NCBI GenBank assembly: GCA_013397695.1
Contig: VYZI01000067.1
Span: 2,558,765-2,622,764 of the forward strand
Length of the DNA: 64,000 nucleotides
Direction: 5' to 3'
DNA from: Centropus unirufus
Taxonomy: Eukaryota; Chordata; Aves; Cuculiformes; Centropidae
Positions 46,481 to 60,511 of the stretch are shown one piece after another; position 1 is the stretch's first letter, and each line of letters opens with the position of its first letter. Position numbers and translations under genes: made by a program. The notes beneath the pieces are model-generated. The model saw nothing but the letters and a program-made list of their open reading frames with translations. It did no database searches and was not told the DNA's origin.

Positions 46481-48229
46481 CTCTCATGATACTTGCAAGA
46501 GCCATTTGCTAATTTTTCTATTACGTATTCAACTGTTGCTGCTGTTACAAGAGCTTTCTCCTTTAAGCCCTTAAATGAGTCAGATTACAGCCTTTCACTG
46601 TTCTCTATCATTTTATGGCTCTCCAGTCTTTTTATAGTAAAAATCTGGAAATTCATTGTGCACAGTATTATTTGCAAGCTTCCCTCTTGCCATCCCTTTT
46701 AGTTTCTTAAATGTTGTTTAACTTTTTAACTGTCGAAGCTTGGGACACTGCATTTGAGAAAAACTACTTAGCATCTCTATGCTGGAAGTCCTATCAAAGA
46801 AAAGGAAGTGTAGTCCCTAGTGAAAGCATTTCTGTTCCCTGACAAGCACCACAAAAAATTCAGCCACTATGGTATGGGTGAAAGTTGTCTAATATTCTGA
46901 ACAGTAAAATTTTGTTTGGAGCAGTTCATGAAGAAAAATTAGTAGAGTCCTGTGGTTATTATACAGATGAGATATAAGCAATCACAAAAAAAAAAAGAAT
47001 GAAACCCAAACTGCCATGAAAATATAAAAAAAGCAGAAAACGTAAAATAAGATCAACATGCAGATTATCAGGGCAGGCAATCACAAGGGATGGGGAGTAA
47101 AAGAGGAGAGAAGTGGGAAGTAAGACATTTTAGCTCCTATCCAAACAGTAAATCTACTCCAATTACTCAGAATACATATTATACTTAATTCTTCTCAAAG
47201 TTGTTGATAGTAAACCTACTTCTACCTCAATTATGTGGTTTGCTCTTTATAGACAACAATGTGTAGCAATAGTTCTTGTTTATGATTCATAAAAGCACAG
47301 TGTAATATATATGTGTACACGGCAACCTTATCCAAAAAAACATACGGAATAGTTAAGGACAAAATCCCCAGTTAAAGCAATGCTTTTTTTTTTCTTTTTC
47401 CTCCAATTACATATATGGCTTCTTGAAACAAAAAATGTTAAGGCTTAAGCAAAGGAGCACAGAAAATCAAAAGCAAAGCCAGGATCGGAGTGATAATTGT
47501 CTTGCTTTCAAAGCCGGGTTGTTTTTCAAAACAGACATATTTTGATGAAAGGACTCAAGTTATAGTAGACATTAACACAATGGGAAAAACAGCATCAGAG
47601 AAGTTCTGAGATGCGACTGGGATGGAAGCAAGATGGAGATAATTCATTGATACGTAATCAATAATTACTAAATCTAATTTTTCCCTATACTAAAGATATA
47701 GGTACCTTGAATGTTAACTATGTGGCTCTCCACCAGGGAAAGTGAAGTTTCTCAAGTAGACAAGCCCCAATTGTCAAATGAGCTAAGGCTGATGAGACAT
47801 CAGAAGGGTGACCACACGACAAAACACTACAGAGTCTCATGTGAAGAACACCCGGAATCTTCTTCGCTTACTACCCAAACCTCCCTTTTTCTCATTGCTT
47901 TTTTTAGATCGGTATTTAAACAATCTGATTTGGAGACTTCAGCTGCAAACTGATTAGATTCTCCATACGCAAATACCCCAACAAGCTGAGTGTGGTGCTC
48001 TGCATTTCAGCAAAGGCAACATTCATGCCTTAAGCAGATCAAACTTCACATACTCCTACATGAATGAATTATCAGTATGTACAATATCCAACTAAATTAG
48101 TAAAGGGACTTGATGGCTTACGCTGCCATTGCTCCATTTGCTAAGGAGGATAAGGTTTTATTTTATTTTGGTTTATTTTCTTTTGTTTTTTTTTAAATGA
48201 TCAATTAACGGAAAGTTGTCTGGTGACAA
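46481..48229. other. unique noncoding stretch, no gene seen
   Basis: A+T-rich sequence with no recognised gene or interspersed repeat. Short A and T runs occur at about 46986-46996 and 47384-47393. Confidence 0.5.
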
Positions 48230-48530
48230 GAATCCTTCTAATTATTAAGTTTTCACAGTATTAAATACTTTAAGTTAAATCAACCAGCATTTAGCAAATT
48301 GCTGCCCTCCTTTCCCCTTCTACATAGACACTTCTTTCCTTCTAAAGGCCCTCTACTGAATTAGCTGTTAGGTGCTAATTGCAAATGATTAAGCACTCAC
48401 CAGTCTTACACTTCTTGCTTTAATATTAATGAGATGTATTAGCATGGAACATGGCTTGTATTAATATTATAAATGGAAGCCTGCATGGATCACTGCCTAC
48501 TGTTTTGCATTACAAGGAGCATGCAGCTAA
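48230..48530. promoter_or_regulatory. candidate noncoding block
   Basis: It includes TCTAATTATTAAG (about 48237), GCTAATTGCAAATGATTAAG (about 48374), TTAATATTAATGAGATG and TATTAATATTATAAATGG. Homeodomain and POU-like words are dense, and there is no repeat and no long open frame. It is proposed only from texture; alignment would decide. Confidence 0.25.
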
Positions 48531-51500
48531 AGAAAAAAGTCCAATTTAGACCAGAAAAGGCTAGCACACCACATACTTCTGTTGGCAACAAAGAAATAAA
48601 AAGAAAATAAAGTTAAATACTATCTATTTATGTAAGCAACATATGCTTTTTCATAATTATCAGCAGCAAACTTATGTAAAAATATAAATTTTCTCATCAG
48701 TCTAAAAGAACTGGACTATATGAAGGAAGACTTAAATTTAAATTACTCCATTAAGCAGAGTTATGCCATGAAGAAATGCCTTTTCTGTCTCACTTAAGAA
48801 AAAAAAAGCTTGAAGTTCGTATTTTCTGTGTATATCAGGTTCAAGGATTGTATTCCATTCAAATATTTTACTTGTGCTTTCCTATTAGTAGGATTCCAAG
48901 GTATACACAGTGGTTTTTTTTAATCATGCATGTATGTAATTATTTATTCTTCATCCAAAGTCACTTTCCCATTTCTTCAGCCACCACAGACATGTAAAGT
49001 ATTGCATGTAAAACTTAACTAGCTTGTCTTGCATTTGTTACACAAAATAAGTCATGTGATAAAACCAAATCCAATCTGTTAGAAATTAAAGACATTGCTT
49101 TCATTCTTCATTTCTTTGTGCAACTATAAATGCACATAATTTGTTTAGATGATAGTCAAATGAAAGTTCTTCACAAACAAACTGTGTCAGTTCTGAAGAC
49201 AAATACCTTCTACAAAGACTATACATTTTCTGGGGAGCCTAAAGAGCCTCCTCCAAGATGAAAATTTTAATGCTACTTATTAGAGAAGTATGGAATGTAT
49301 GATGTGCACAATCGAAAATAAATGGCAGGTTTCCCTCATCTGGAAAGTACAATACTTCTTTTTTAGCTTTTCTCTTGAAGTTGGTTATGAGAGAAAACTT
49401 GTGGAAGGAAGGAAATTATTCATGTAGTATTCTCATAAATAAGTTGGAAGGATCAATACAAAAGTGGCTTTAGAAAGAGAAAGCCTGAGAGCAGGAATAG
49501 GAAACCAGCAGCAAAGAAGTGGGACAGTTTTGTCATAATAATAGTAGCAGGAATGTTGGCAACAATCAACACCAGACTGATACCAAGCTCCAGGTTATAA
49601 CACCTCATATTCACACGTTACTGCTGTTGACATCAATGAAAGGCATTTACAAACAGGAAAAGGAGAGTCTAGTCCAGAGGATATTCTCAAAGGGACAAGG
49701 CAGCTCAGCCAAATCGCACCAAGGAACTCGGGGCAGCACAACTTAGCAGCCAACACCCAGGGGTGACTGGTGCTCCACCACCACCTACTCATTGAAAAAC
49801 TGTGCTCATCTCAAGAAGCATCAACATGGAAACACAGTGGAGGCATGAAAAAGCTCATAGAGAAGCTGCAGCCACAGGCACAAAAGAGCCAAGGAGCAAT
49901 GCAAGAGAAGGTCCCTCCCAAGCAAAGCACAACTAATTTGCCACCTCCTCATAACTACTTTCCAGAGTTGCACTTTTGGCACTTCAAACTCAATACCAGT
50001 CTCCCAGTACTCCCATCCACATGTTCTGCAGGCATGTGAGCTGAGTCCTGTCAGCTTCAATCACCAGCACAGGACCAGGCATGGTCCAGCAAAGAGAGGC
50101 CGGTTCATTTGAAACTTCTACATCTATTCCTGTTTCCTATTACTCCTTCATTTTTACTTTAAAACATAGTATGTGGGAATGAGAAGGTTGGGAACTCGTA
50201 GCTGCTGATCTCAGCTACAGGTTGGGTTCACTGCATTTGATTTGCACAGATGTTCCAGTCAGAGACACATTTGTGCAACATTGCGATTAGAAAAATGTTC
50301 TTTTTTTTTCTGACAACAAAAAAGTTAATTTTTTAAATCATAACTATTATAGATTTCATAGGGGCTTAAAAAGTTCCTGCTCCTAATTAGCCCAATGAAT
50401 ATTTTATTATTTCCAGTAGTATGACATTACAGAAAAACAACAACATTGGCACAAAGAAACTTTACTATTTAATGATTTCTTCTGTCACCATCCTGAAGCA
50501 CCTTTTGCACAGGGCAATTGCCTTCCCAATGTTTCTTATTCCCTACCATCCATCTGACAGAGAGACAGGAGCTGGCTGAATTACCCATTGTCACAGAGTG
50601 ACATTGTGGCAGATCCAAGAGTTAACCCAGTTCCCTGGCATCTCACTCTTCCATCACAGAAGGTGACATATGCTTGTTTGTCTAGGAGGGATGGAGACAT
50701 ACCTTACACGTGTATCAATCATCCAGATTTTTCTGAGACAGAGGTTGATGAAAATTGTTCACTTCCCTGTAAAAAAATGATTAAAATGTTGTTCAACTTT
50801 AGCTTCTTCATTATTCCAGAAATGCAGAATTATTAGTATTATTAGAGCTAAACTTATGGATATAAGCATCCAAAAGAAGAACCTGAGGAACAATGGTCAC
50901 CAAGTTATTCAAAACATTATTAGATTCCATGCATTCTGGTATCATACATAGGTTGTCCTCCAAACCTTGAATTCCAGCTCTTAACTTATTAAATTTACAG
51001 CCTTAACAAAGCCCAAGATTTTCAATGTATAGCTTTGTTTTGACTGCATATACATAGAACCGTCATAGAAATTCAGTGTTTGCCCATATTTATCACACAC
51101 TGTCACAGAATTTTCTCAGCCTTCTGCTCTTAGAATCTGAAATAAAACTATTGCTAAGAATACCATTTTCCACTGAAACTACTTCCTACAGGGATACGAA
51201 GCCCTATCATTCCCTTAGAGTAAACACTGCCATTTCTGCCCTTGAATAGATGAAACTGGGTAGTCATCTCACATCAACTCCATATCTGATTATTATTCAA
51301 CTTGGCTTTAATTTCTAATGCAGGACAGGAAAATAAAACAGCAGGTTTCTATCTCCAATGAGTGCTGTCCTTTGGGAATTATGTACTTCTCACTAGCAGT
51401 GGCTAAATTCTTTTTGCAGCTGCAAAACAACGGTTTATTCCTTGGTGCCTTGTATAAAAAAAAGAAGCAATGAGCAGAAAACCCAGACAGCGTCTTCTTG

Positions 51501-52540
51501 GATGCCATGGCTCACTCCTACGAGATTCTGCCACAGCTCTTTCAGTTCTTTCATTTATGTTCTCTGCTGCATCGAGGTTATTTGGGATAATTGATGGTGG
51601 AATTCTGTTAACGTGAACTTTGGGGCTGAATAGTTTTGGATTAACAAATGTTCCCATCGCACATTGCTGACTGCTCATGCAAGTATTTATTCTTCAGATA
51701 TGTTACTGGGGCTTTTTCTCTGAAAATAGGTATTTGGAATGAAGGCAAAACAAAGTTAGTAAACAGTAAACATAAGAATTCTTGCAGCAGTAAGAGAATC
51801 AGAGGAAAAAGTAGGTTGGCATTTGGCTACATGCACTACTGAGTTCAAGGATTGTGCTGTTATTCTGTATTAAATTTCAGATTTTGCTGAACCTTCACAG
51901 GAGATTTCCACTCGTTTTCCATTTGCAAAGAAAAGGTAAACTAGAGAATTTGGTACGGTGCATGACTTGACTGAGTAGGATCACTACATCTCCCTCTCTA
52001 AATACATCTCCATGGTATAAGGCACTTGCCTGAATGCACAATTCAGTACAGCAAAAAAATCCCAGTGCTGGCATGAGATACCAGTCTCGACAAATGTATG
52101 CTTCAGTTGTACTATTTTCCTCTTATACAGCAATGACTTGATGAAGAATTAGAACATTATTCTTGTTACAATGGTTCACATTCAACAGTTAAAGGGGGGT
52201 TTATAATTTCCTCTGCAAATATTTATTAATGTTGAAATGCTGCTTCTCTCTCAATACATTTCATTCCTTTTTCAGGGTAGTGAGCAATAGCGTAATGACT
52301 AAAATCCCTCTTTCACAGTTCCAGCTTCCTTACCCAAGTGAGCAATCGTTGGTTTAGTTAATGCACGCCACGACAATCTCAGGAAGGTTTCATTCAATGT
52401 TGCAAATGATACATCTACACAAATTTTTCAAATAAATGACAATTCTTTACTTTTCAGCAGACAAACTCCCTCTCCTGTGCTGCATGACTCCTGAGAGCCG
52501 GACAGCAGGAAGACAGAGACTTTTGCCTCCTCTACTTATG
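48531..52540. other. unique noncoding stretch, no gene confirmed
   Basis: Four kilobases without a recognised gene. The part at 49650-50110 is less A+T-rich and carries several overlapping frames up to 89 codons with low-complexity composition and no domain. A possible old MIR/L2-type fragment lies at 50575-50650. Confidence 0.5.
50575..50650. repeat. possible old MIR/L2-type fragment
   Basis: GAATTACCCATTGTCACAGA, then GTGGCAGATCCAAGAGTTAA and CCCAGTTCCCTGGCATCTCA, follows the order of the ancient amniote phrase 'ttgcccaaggtcacacag...gtggcagagc...aacccag...cctgactc'. Similarity is modest and family assignment is uncertain. Confidence 0.4.
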
Positions 52541-52770
52541 AAATCAGAGAGTTGAGCTTGAAGGGACCTACAGTACCAGAGTCCATGTCCTGACCCTACA
52601 TATGACAACTCCAACATTTACCGCCTGTGTCTGAGGGCATAGGCCAAATGCTTCTCAGATATTACCTGGCTTAGAGTTGTGACTGCTTCCCTGGGAGCTG
52701 TTCCAGTGCCCTACCACCCTCTGGGAAAAGAGACTTTTCCTAATATCCAACCTAAACCTCCCCTGGCAGA
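52541..52770 (-). mobile_element. CR1 LINE, diverged 3' fragment
   Basis: AGTTGAGCTTGAAGGGACCT, then GACTGCTTCCCTGGGAGCTG, TTCCAGTGCCCTACCACCCT and TCCTAATATCCAACCTAAAC CTCCCCTGGC, follows the reverse complement of CR1 3' sequence. The terminal TCATAGAAT repeats are decayed and the distal boundary is unclear, perhaps reaching 52840. Confidence 0.85.
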
Positions 52771-55700
52771 ACCGTCCACTGGTCAGAGATTGCACTGCAG
52801 TGGAATCATCCATCTTCTTTGTTACTTTGGCCCTGTTGACTTCTCCAAACAGGTGGAGAAGTAGGAACAGAGTCTCTGTAATGCTTGGTCTGTACAGATA
52901 TACAGTGACTAACACGGATCTGGAGCACCAAGCCCCAGCTCAGGAAAACATTTCAATGTTTGTTTAGCTTCTGGTCAATAAATTACCTAACTGAAGCGCT
53001 CTGAAGTTCTTTGGTGACTGAAGTTAAATGCAATAAAGCATTGAAGAATGCACTGGGATGAACTGCTGCACATTTTAAGCTTGTACGTTTACGTCTTAAC
53101 TACTGTATGTCATGCTTAGGGGTTGTGGAGAGTCTCACCCTCTTCCTTTTGTCTCAAGCCCTTAACAACAAGCATGTTATTCAGTCACCTCTCATTGCAC
53201 CATATCAAGTCTGTAAGCACTAGAGCTTCAAAGAACGGAAGTGCTGAAAATTAAGCAAGTTGCTCATGTGACATCAAAAATATACAAGAATTTGGGTAAG
53301 GAGTTGAGGAATAAAGGGGGTGGGGTAGGGGAATGAAAGCATGTGCTTACAATCCCTGGACAAGAACTGCTCTCTCCAAGACAATGCATTGTACACATGT
53401 TATTTATATGCCACCATTTTAATGGCTCTTCAATGAGAAACATCTTGTTACCATAGTAACTGCCACATTGCATGCTATCTCTGAGACTACTACATCACCG
53501 TACTAGACACACACAGCATTTCACACCAATAAGTCATGGCCATGCCTGGTATTTTACAAAAGAATGACATATACATATTCTCTCTACCTTATCATTCTGC
53601 ATAAACACTATTGACGGGAATTTTCAATACATAAAAGAAAAAACTGTGTTCTTGTTTTTCTTATTGTTTTAGCAGATGGCAACAAGTGCTCTTAATGGCA
53701 ACTCACAATTGCAGCAAAAACTTTTATTTCATTTATTGTTTTACCTCACCAAGCATTCACAAGCTATTTTGAAGAAAAAAAAAAAGTTTCATCTCAATTT
53801 AAAAGTGCTTAATTAATCCCTTTTGGCATTTCTGTCACCCTAATTTTTCAGGACATTTTGCAGGAAGTTATACCTTTTTGCAACAAAGTCTCTCACTGCG
53901 GTGTGCACAGGTCCCTTTCCATCCTTGATTCCGTTATTCATATATTGTAAGATATTGCACATTTACCTGAGCCATTGAACAAGTAACACCTGTTGCCCCA
54001 ACTACTACTTTATTTCTACCCAATGCTGTATACTTTGTCAGCCATAACTATCTTTAAGATTTAAAACTACACAAAAAGAGGACCGATTTTTCCCTTTGGG
54101 AGCAGGCACAATAAAAAAATGCTTTGCCATGAGCCTGAGGAAATTCTATGTGTCTGTACATATTCTCCACAGGTAGAAATTCATAAAAAACCATGCAAGA
54201 GTGTCAGCACACTGCATACAATAACAGCTCTGAAACCTGTGAACTAAAATCTGTTCTGTTTCTGAAGAAAACATGAGTAAACAGTCTGCTGTTTCTAATT
54301 TGATCAGTATAACATCTTCAGATGTTTTATTCAGTTTAAATGGGCAAGTTTATTCATTTTGAATGCATTACCACATAATAACTTTTTTCTTTAAAAAAAT
54401 ATCAAGGGAGATCAAAGGAGAATTAACCCTGTTGCCTACCTGTGCCAAATAAAATGTCCATATTGTTGGCTACATTTACAATACAATTAGGAGAAACACC
54501 ATGTTGTAAAACTTACATCATTACAATGTTGTTAAATGTAGTAGCAGATACCGCAATGGGACATTGCTTAAAGATTTCTTGAGAAAGGAAGGAAGAGTAG
54601 GAACCATTATTGCCAGACTTCAGGCTCTGCTGTGCAACATATGGGCGATAAAGAGATATGACCATTTTTCACTGCAAAAAAAAAATAAATCTCTCTTGCA
54701 AGACAAAGATGCTGGAATTCAAGCCAGCTTCTTGCCAGCCTCAACATTAAAAGCCCCAAAAGACTCCTAATTTGGGGGTAAATGAAATTCAGGCAAGTTT
54801 ACTACATGGTCCAGGAAATGACATTTATACAGAGGACCGGGGAGAAGTTCCACCATTGGAGGACGGTTGCTCCATAACACAAGCTCAGCAAGAGACAAAT
54901 ATTTTCAGTCATGTGACCTACAATCACGCCAGTAACCAGCATTTTTCCCCAAGTTATAGAAAACATACGTAACTGATATATTAAAAATGTGCCTCATCTG
55001 GTGAGCTGTTGTTCTTTGAATATTCAGGAATATCTTGCATTGTCACTGATAGGGGCACAACTTGCTCCACTTAAAACTTTTTAATTGACTTGAAAGTCTG
55101 GAAGCCCTGAGGCCACGTACGCACATTGCACAACAGACTCTTTCTGCTTTCCCACTAAGAATCATGAGCTGCCTTGCAGTTTTTTCCTCTTACTCATGAA
55201 ATTGGAACTGAAAAAACAATGAATTTCTCACACTGTACGGAAATGAGCTCAGCCCCAAGACAGATACTGGGAGCTTTAAACCCTCACACCAGAAGTTATT
55301 TCAGACCTGACAAAACATACTTGTTTATAATATTAAGCATAGACTCTAACAGCAGGAGTCAGCATATATGCACATTCTAGGCCACATTGCTATGCAAAAA
55401 AGCTGGGGTTTTCTTGCTGATATTTTTTTTCAGTCCAGACTGGAAGGAACCTCTTTGTCCGTTGTATCAGACAGTCACAGGATGATCTGGTATACAATCG
55501 AAAAATAGAGGCCGTGAAATAAGAGCTTAATATAACAAAGTTAAGATGCCCATATAACCTATTTCTATTACCAATTTTCAGACTCAGAAGGAAGCCATGT
55601 AAAATTTTATATGTAACTGCAAATTTTCCCAGTTTTGGAAAAGGAGAACATGAAATAACATTAAGGATTATAAAGGCGTTCAAGTCTTCCTTTGGAAATA

Positions 55701-58700
55701 GAAGTCAAGAAGAATAAGAACAAATTTTTTAACATTTAAAAATAAGTATTTATTACATTAGTAGAATTTTAAGGCTTGGAATTTTATGGTCCCCTGACCT
55801 CGCAAAGTCTGGGTGACTAATTCTAGCTTTGTTTAATGTCATTATGCCCGATTTGGCTTTGTGCTCCTCAAATTCTTAAATATCCTTATGCTTCCTTCCC
55901 CCTTGTAGCTTTTTTTCACTAACCTCCTATTTCCCATTCTGCTGAACTACTGAGACAACTTTAAAAGGTGATTGCACATCTAATTGCACACCGATGATAT
56001 GGTTCTTTGTTGTTTAATGTCTTTAAATTCTACGTTTTAGACCACAAAAAAACCCCAAGTCCATTCCGCTTGCTCAGAAATCATTATCTACATAGGCATT
56101 CATACCAGCAGTAAGGGACCGCACCCTGCTACCGAAGAAAGCAGAATTTGTGGCAGAGATGGAAGAAAGTGTCACAACCAGACATCACTTTGGATTTGGT
56201 TTCTTTACATTTTCAAATTGTTCTGTGTTATGTGGGAGAAATATGGTTTAGAAAATTATAAGAAAATAAGAGTAAGAGAACCACTGTTTCCTGTAGTTTC
56301 ATCTATTCAGTACATAGAGTTCTTCCTACCTATAACTCACCAATGGCATATGGGAGAAATTAAAGGATTGTGGGAAAGAGATGGAAAAGCGAAACATAGG
56401 AAACATACATTGGTTATGTTGGAAGGCTCTTAATAGCTGTTAGCAAACTATCTGGGAAAAAAAAAAAAAAGTTAACCAGTTCCAAACCATCTTATGTTCT
56501 AAAAACAACTTGTAATAGTAGGTTTACAGCATTGGAGAGAACCAGTCCCTCCTTTAGGCATCCAAGACATGGCCAAGACTTAAGTGTGAATTCTGTTACC
56601 CATCGCCAGCTACCACCGTTTCTGAAAATCTTTCCATAGCTCTTTGCATCAAAGAAACAAAGTATAGTTATGACTCCAAAATTTACTGAAGCAGCACTTA
56701 TTCAACTATGCACTCAGGACTTGTGTTTGAAATCTGCCTTTTCCCAAGTTTTAATCCTACCTTTCCAGGCATCACTCATTATCACCTGAAATTCAGGACC
56801 ACAAACGAGGAAGACTGCCTGAACACATGGCTACAAGAGAGTAATTTTCCTAGCAGAGACAGACATGTGAAAGCTTTCAGAACTTCTTTTCCAACTCTTG
56901 TGAGTTTTTAATGATTTGGATAGCGTGGGTAGTGGAAACAGATGCTATCGTCTCTACATTTTTGGCAGAGGATAAAGCAGCAAAGGCTAACATATTCATG
57001 CTGTTTGCAAACTGATGTATACCACAGATCATCTTTCCAAAATACATTTGGGCAGGACAGAAAATTTCCAGCTCTTGGTGATATAAAATTATACCGTTAA
57101 TGTCTAAAAATACTGCTATTATTAAAAGAACATAACCCCTCCCCCACAACACATAATCTTTCCTGTTCTTAAAAGGATAGAGAATACATATCTGGGCAAC
57201 CATTTAGATTCTTTTCCCCCTCCCACAGGAGAAAAACCAGGCTTGGCAAGTGCTCTAGGACCCTCAGATAGCAGATACTTTGTGTGAATGAATTCCATTA
57301 TTTATTGCTACCATGCAGCATTCAGTACATCCAAAAGGCTTCCTGCAGCCTGAAGACTATATTAAGACCTAGTGCAAGCAGATGTAACTTCACTGACATC
57401 AGCAGAGCAGCAGTTACTTACATCAGGCCTCAACATGGTTTAAACACTATTGCCTACAGTTTATTGTCTAGTCTCACCAAAGAAGCCTTCGTAATTTAAT
57501 AATAACAGTCAAGATCTGATGCAGAACTCTAGATACACAAGCTACTTAGAAAAGACATGCAATGCAGGGCAAGCACCCTTCTTTGCTTCACCCTAAGCTT
57601 GATTCTGTCCTAAAGCATCTTGGTTTGGAGCCTCAAAAATTTAATCTTCAAGGATCACAAAGCAATAAGAGTTAAATATTAAGGAAAGATGAAAGGACTT
57701 TAAGCATTCCATCTTTCAGCATAACACACCACAGTATGCACCCTGGTTCTTTTCGTTATCCTATTTTAACTAGTTGTAGGCTGAGAAGCATCACACAGCA
57801 CGTTTAATAAGTGGTGACCTGAAAATACTTCAGAGATTAAACTGCACTTAATGTGGTGAATGAAGAGGAAGGCAATTCCAGAATACATTCAACGTGCTAC
57901 CATTTGAAAGCTTAATTCTGGTCCTTGTTTCGCACGGGTAGATCACAGTGTGACTGTTCTCCTTAGGGTCAGTGGAAATATGTGGGTAAGGGTGCCCCAA
58001 AAATGGACCTGGTTTCAGGATGCAATTTTCTAAGCATTCCTTTAGTGCTTATTCCTTGAACAGAAAAGCAACAATTCATATCAAACAGAAGGCCACTCAG
58101 ACAGTTTGGACTGCTGATTACTTAAAAGTAGCGATAAAATATAGGACTTTCAAGGAGTGGGGAGGGGTGTCATAGTTAAAAAAGAAAACCTGACTCAAGA
58201 TTCCCTATCTGACCCTTGATCTGACTTTGATCTGCTACTGAAGGGTACTCCGGAAAGGAAAGGCTGTATTCCTAGAATCAAGCTGATATCATCGACATAA
58301 TCATCATTGGTGATTATGCTAAATACATCACACTAATGTCGTCCTGAACTGCATGAAAAACATGGGGGAAAAGAGAAAAATCAATATTTCCCCATTATGG
58401 GAAACAGGCACTAAAGAGAATGCATGTCCAGTAACAGACAAGGAAAACCAAGACATTTGCTACCATCTCTTTTATAGCGTGGTGAAAATATTGCAGTATG
58501 TTTTGCGTTTCAGCTTTAAAAGGTGACAACAATTTGATTTTACAGATTGCTTTATTTTTAGCAAAGTAATGACATAAGTTTTAAATAGGATCTTTTGAGA
58601 CACAGTGTTATGTTTTTTGGAAAAGAACTCCAGGCAATTTAAAACCAGACTTGCTTCATACCAGACTAATACTTAAAACAGGTGGTGTTAGAGAAAAAAA

Positions 58701-58977
58701 TCAAGTGGGCAAAAATCAACTCTCAGTTGTATAGTTTTTAGTTTTAAAACTACCAGAAATCTCCCCTGTCTCTTTTAAACTCTGATGCTATTTCCATATA
58801 CACTCTAGCATAAAAATTATTAGATCCGTCTATCATGGATCTATGATCCTATTCAATTACTGCAAGAATCCTAAGGTTCGGTTCCAATTAATTTTATCAA
58901 TCACGAAAGAAGCTGCCTGATGTATACTCTAAATAGAAACATAAACATGTCATTGTTTAAAAAATAATACTTGCAGT
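52771..58977. other. unique noncoding stretch, no gene seen
   Basis: Six kilobases with no recognised exon, RNA gene or young repeat. It holds an A14 run at 56457-56470, a short hairpin at 58296-58318 (CATAATCA / TGATTATG) and one possible MITE-like scrap near 57380. Frames up to 108 codons (57203-56877, minus strand) have no domain. Confidence 0.55.
57380..57440. repeat. possible MITE-like repeat fragment
   Basis: GATGTAACTTCACTGACATC, then AGCAGTTACTTACATCAGGC, resembles the 'gtaactccattgacttcaatggagttacaccagg' palindromic repeat of sauropsid genomes: the GTAACTT and AGTTAC arms are still complementary. It is decayed. Confidence 0.4.
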
Positions 58978-59062
58978 GAATCATAGAATGGTTTGGATTG
59001 GAAGGGACCTTAAAGATCAACCAGTTCCAACATCCCTTGCCACAGGCAGAGACACCTTCCAC
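58978..59062 (-). mobile_element. short CR1 3'-terminal fragment
   Basis: GAATCATAGAATGGTTTGGA, TTGGAAGGGACCTTAAAGAT and CACAGGCAGAGACACCTTCC form the outermost 85 bases of a CR1 of the 'gggacaccttccac' type in minus orientation. It stops abruptly, and about 100 unique bases separate it from the next CR1. Confidence 0.93.
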
Positions 59063-59162
59063 AAAAGACAATTATGTACTATAGTGAGAGTAAGAGTGGT
59101 TGAACAGGCTGGAACCATGGTAGAGGCCTCCAACATTGATGTTGCTGTGTTTTGCTTCTTAG

Positions 59163-59517
59163 AGAATCAAAGGATCATAGAATCTTTTAGTTGGAAAAGA
59201 CCTTTGAGATCATCATTGAGACTGTATCTGTCTGCTACTAAACCAGATCCCTAGACATTTCATCCACCCATCTTTAAAATCCCTCCAGGCATCGCAACTC
59301 AATCACCACCCTGGGCAGCCTGAGAGCCCTTTAGGTCAAGGAATTTTTCCTCATGTCTATTCTGAACCTGCCCTGGCTCAACTTGAAGCCATTTCATCAC
59401 AACCTACCACAAATCCCGTTGAAGAAGAGACCGACGCCCACCTTGGTGCAACCTCCTTCCAGGCAGTTGTAGACAGTGATAAAGTCTGCCCTCTGCCTCC
59501 TTTTCTCTAGGCTAAAG
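59163..59517 (-). mobile_element. CR1 LINE, 3' fragment of another subfamily
   Basis: AGGATCATAGAATCTTTTAG, TTGGAAAAGACCTTTGAGAT, ACCACCCTGGGCAGCCTGAG, CTGCCCTGGCTCAACTTGAA, GCCATTTCATCACAACCTAC, CAACCTCCTTCCAGGCAGTT and CTCTGCCTCCTTTTCTCTAG match the reverse complement of the same subfamily as the plus-strand copies at 15678 and 43681. It is about 0.35 kb, 5'-truncated and distinct from its neighbour at 58978. Confidence 0.95.
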
Positions 59518-60511
59518 AAAAAGTTGTTTTGGTAAGAGAACTGCCTAGGGAAGGTACAGCTCTGGTGGAGAAGATGGGAAATATAAGAATATCACTTTTT
59601 TTTTTTAGGATTACTGTGTGCCATATCTAATGCTTCCTATTCCATCTGCATGCTTGAGGCAATAAGCCCTACCAGTAAACCTTTCACCTTTCACATTTTC
59701 TATTCAAAGTCTGTCAAGACAGATGGCAGAAAATGCCATCTTTATTGAATTATGATCCTTAGTACTATACCAGAAATAAGCAAGTATTAATCAAAGTACA
59801 AAGGTTTGAAAAAGGTAGAGTCATGAGCGCTTTGGGAAGAAAACAGCTTGGCAGGCATGCTCTCATTTTTGACAAAAATAAGAGTAAAGAACCATTACAG
59901 TAGTTAGAAATCTTGCCAGACACCATGTAGTTTTGAATGAGGCATCTATCAGACTCCAGAAGTAAATTCCCAGAGTATTCTGTCTTTTGTTCTGTGCCAT
60001 GTCTACATGCCTAAGATGGCTGTTTTCCTGGGTAAAGGCATATTTTTTTAGATTTTAATTTCTTTTTCTTTTTTTTTCATTTTAGATAGTGCACCAAACC
60101 TTTTTAATCACATCTGGCTCTCCTTAGGCCCTTTATTGGTTTGGGGGTTTTGTGTCTTGTTTCGGTTTAGGTTTGAGGGCTGAATTTGGCTTTTTTTAAA
60201 ACTTTTTCCCCCTTCTTGTGGTCTCACTGGCTTTTTGTCATCATAAATTCATGCTTCTGCAACTTGTTTTGGCCAAAAGACAAAACTAACACCAGCCTCT
60301 CTCAGAGCAGTCACATTCTTTGCACTGCAGGTTGGAGATGGAGCACTGCAGTAAACTCCGCTCAGTGTGGATCCAGAAACACTTGTCCCCAGCCCAAGAG
60401 GAGCTGTGAGCCAACAGGTAATTTGGTAAAGAAAAAGCATATATTAGAGTTTGAATCCCTTATTACACCATAGCTTTGGAAATCCAAGGTAGTTTTAACA
60501 ATTGTGTATAT
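59518..60511. other. unique noncoding stretch, no gene seen
   Basis: One kilobase of T-rich sequence without a recognised gene or repeat, ending at an assembly join. The overlapping frames at 60186-60473 and 60249-60440 on opposite strands show no domain. Confidence 0.5.

Noticed and set aside
49519..50060. Three overlapping frames in a less A+T-rich stretch
   Set aside because: Frames on both strands overlap each other, none has a domain, and none is flanked by convincing splice sites.
58296..58318. Eight-base-arm hairpin CATAATCA / TGATTATG
   Set aside because: Short inverted repeats of this size are expected many times by chance in 64 kb.
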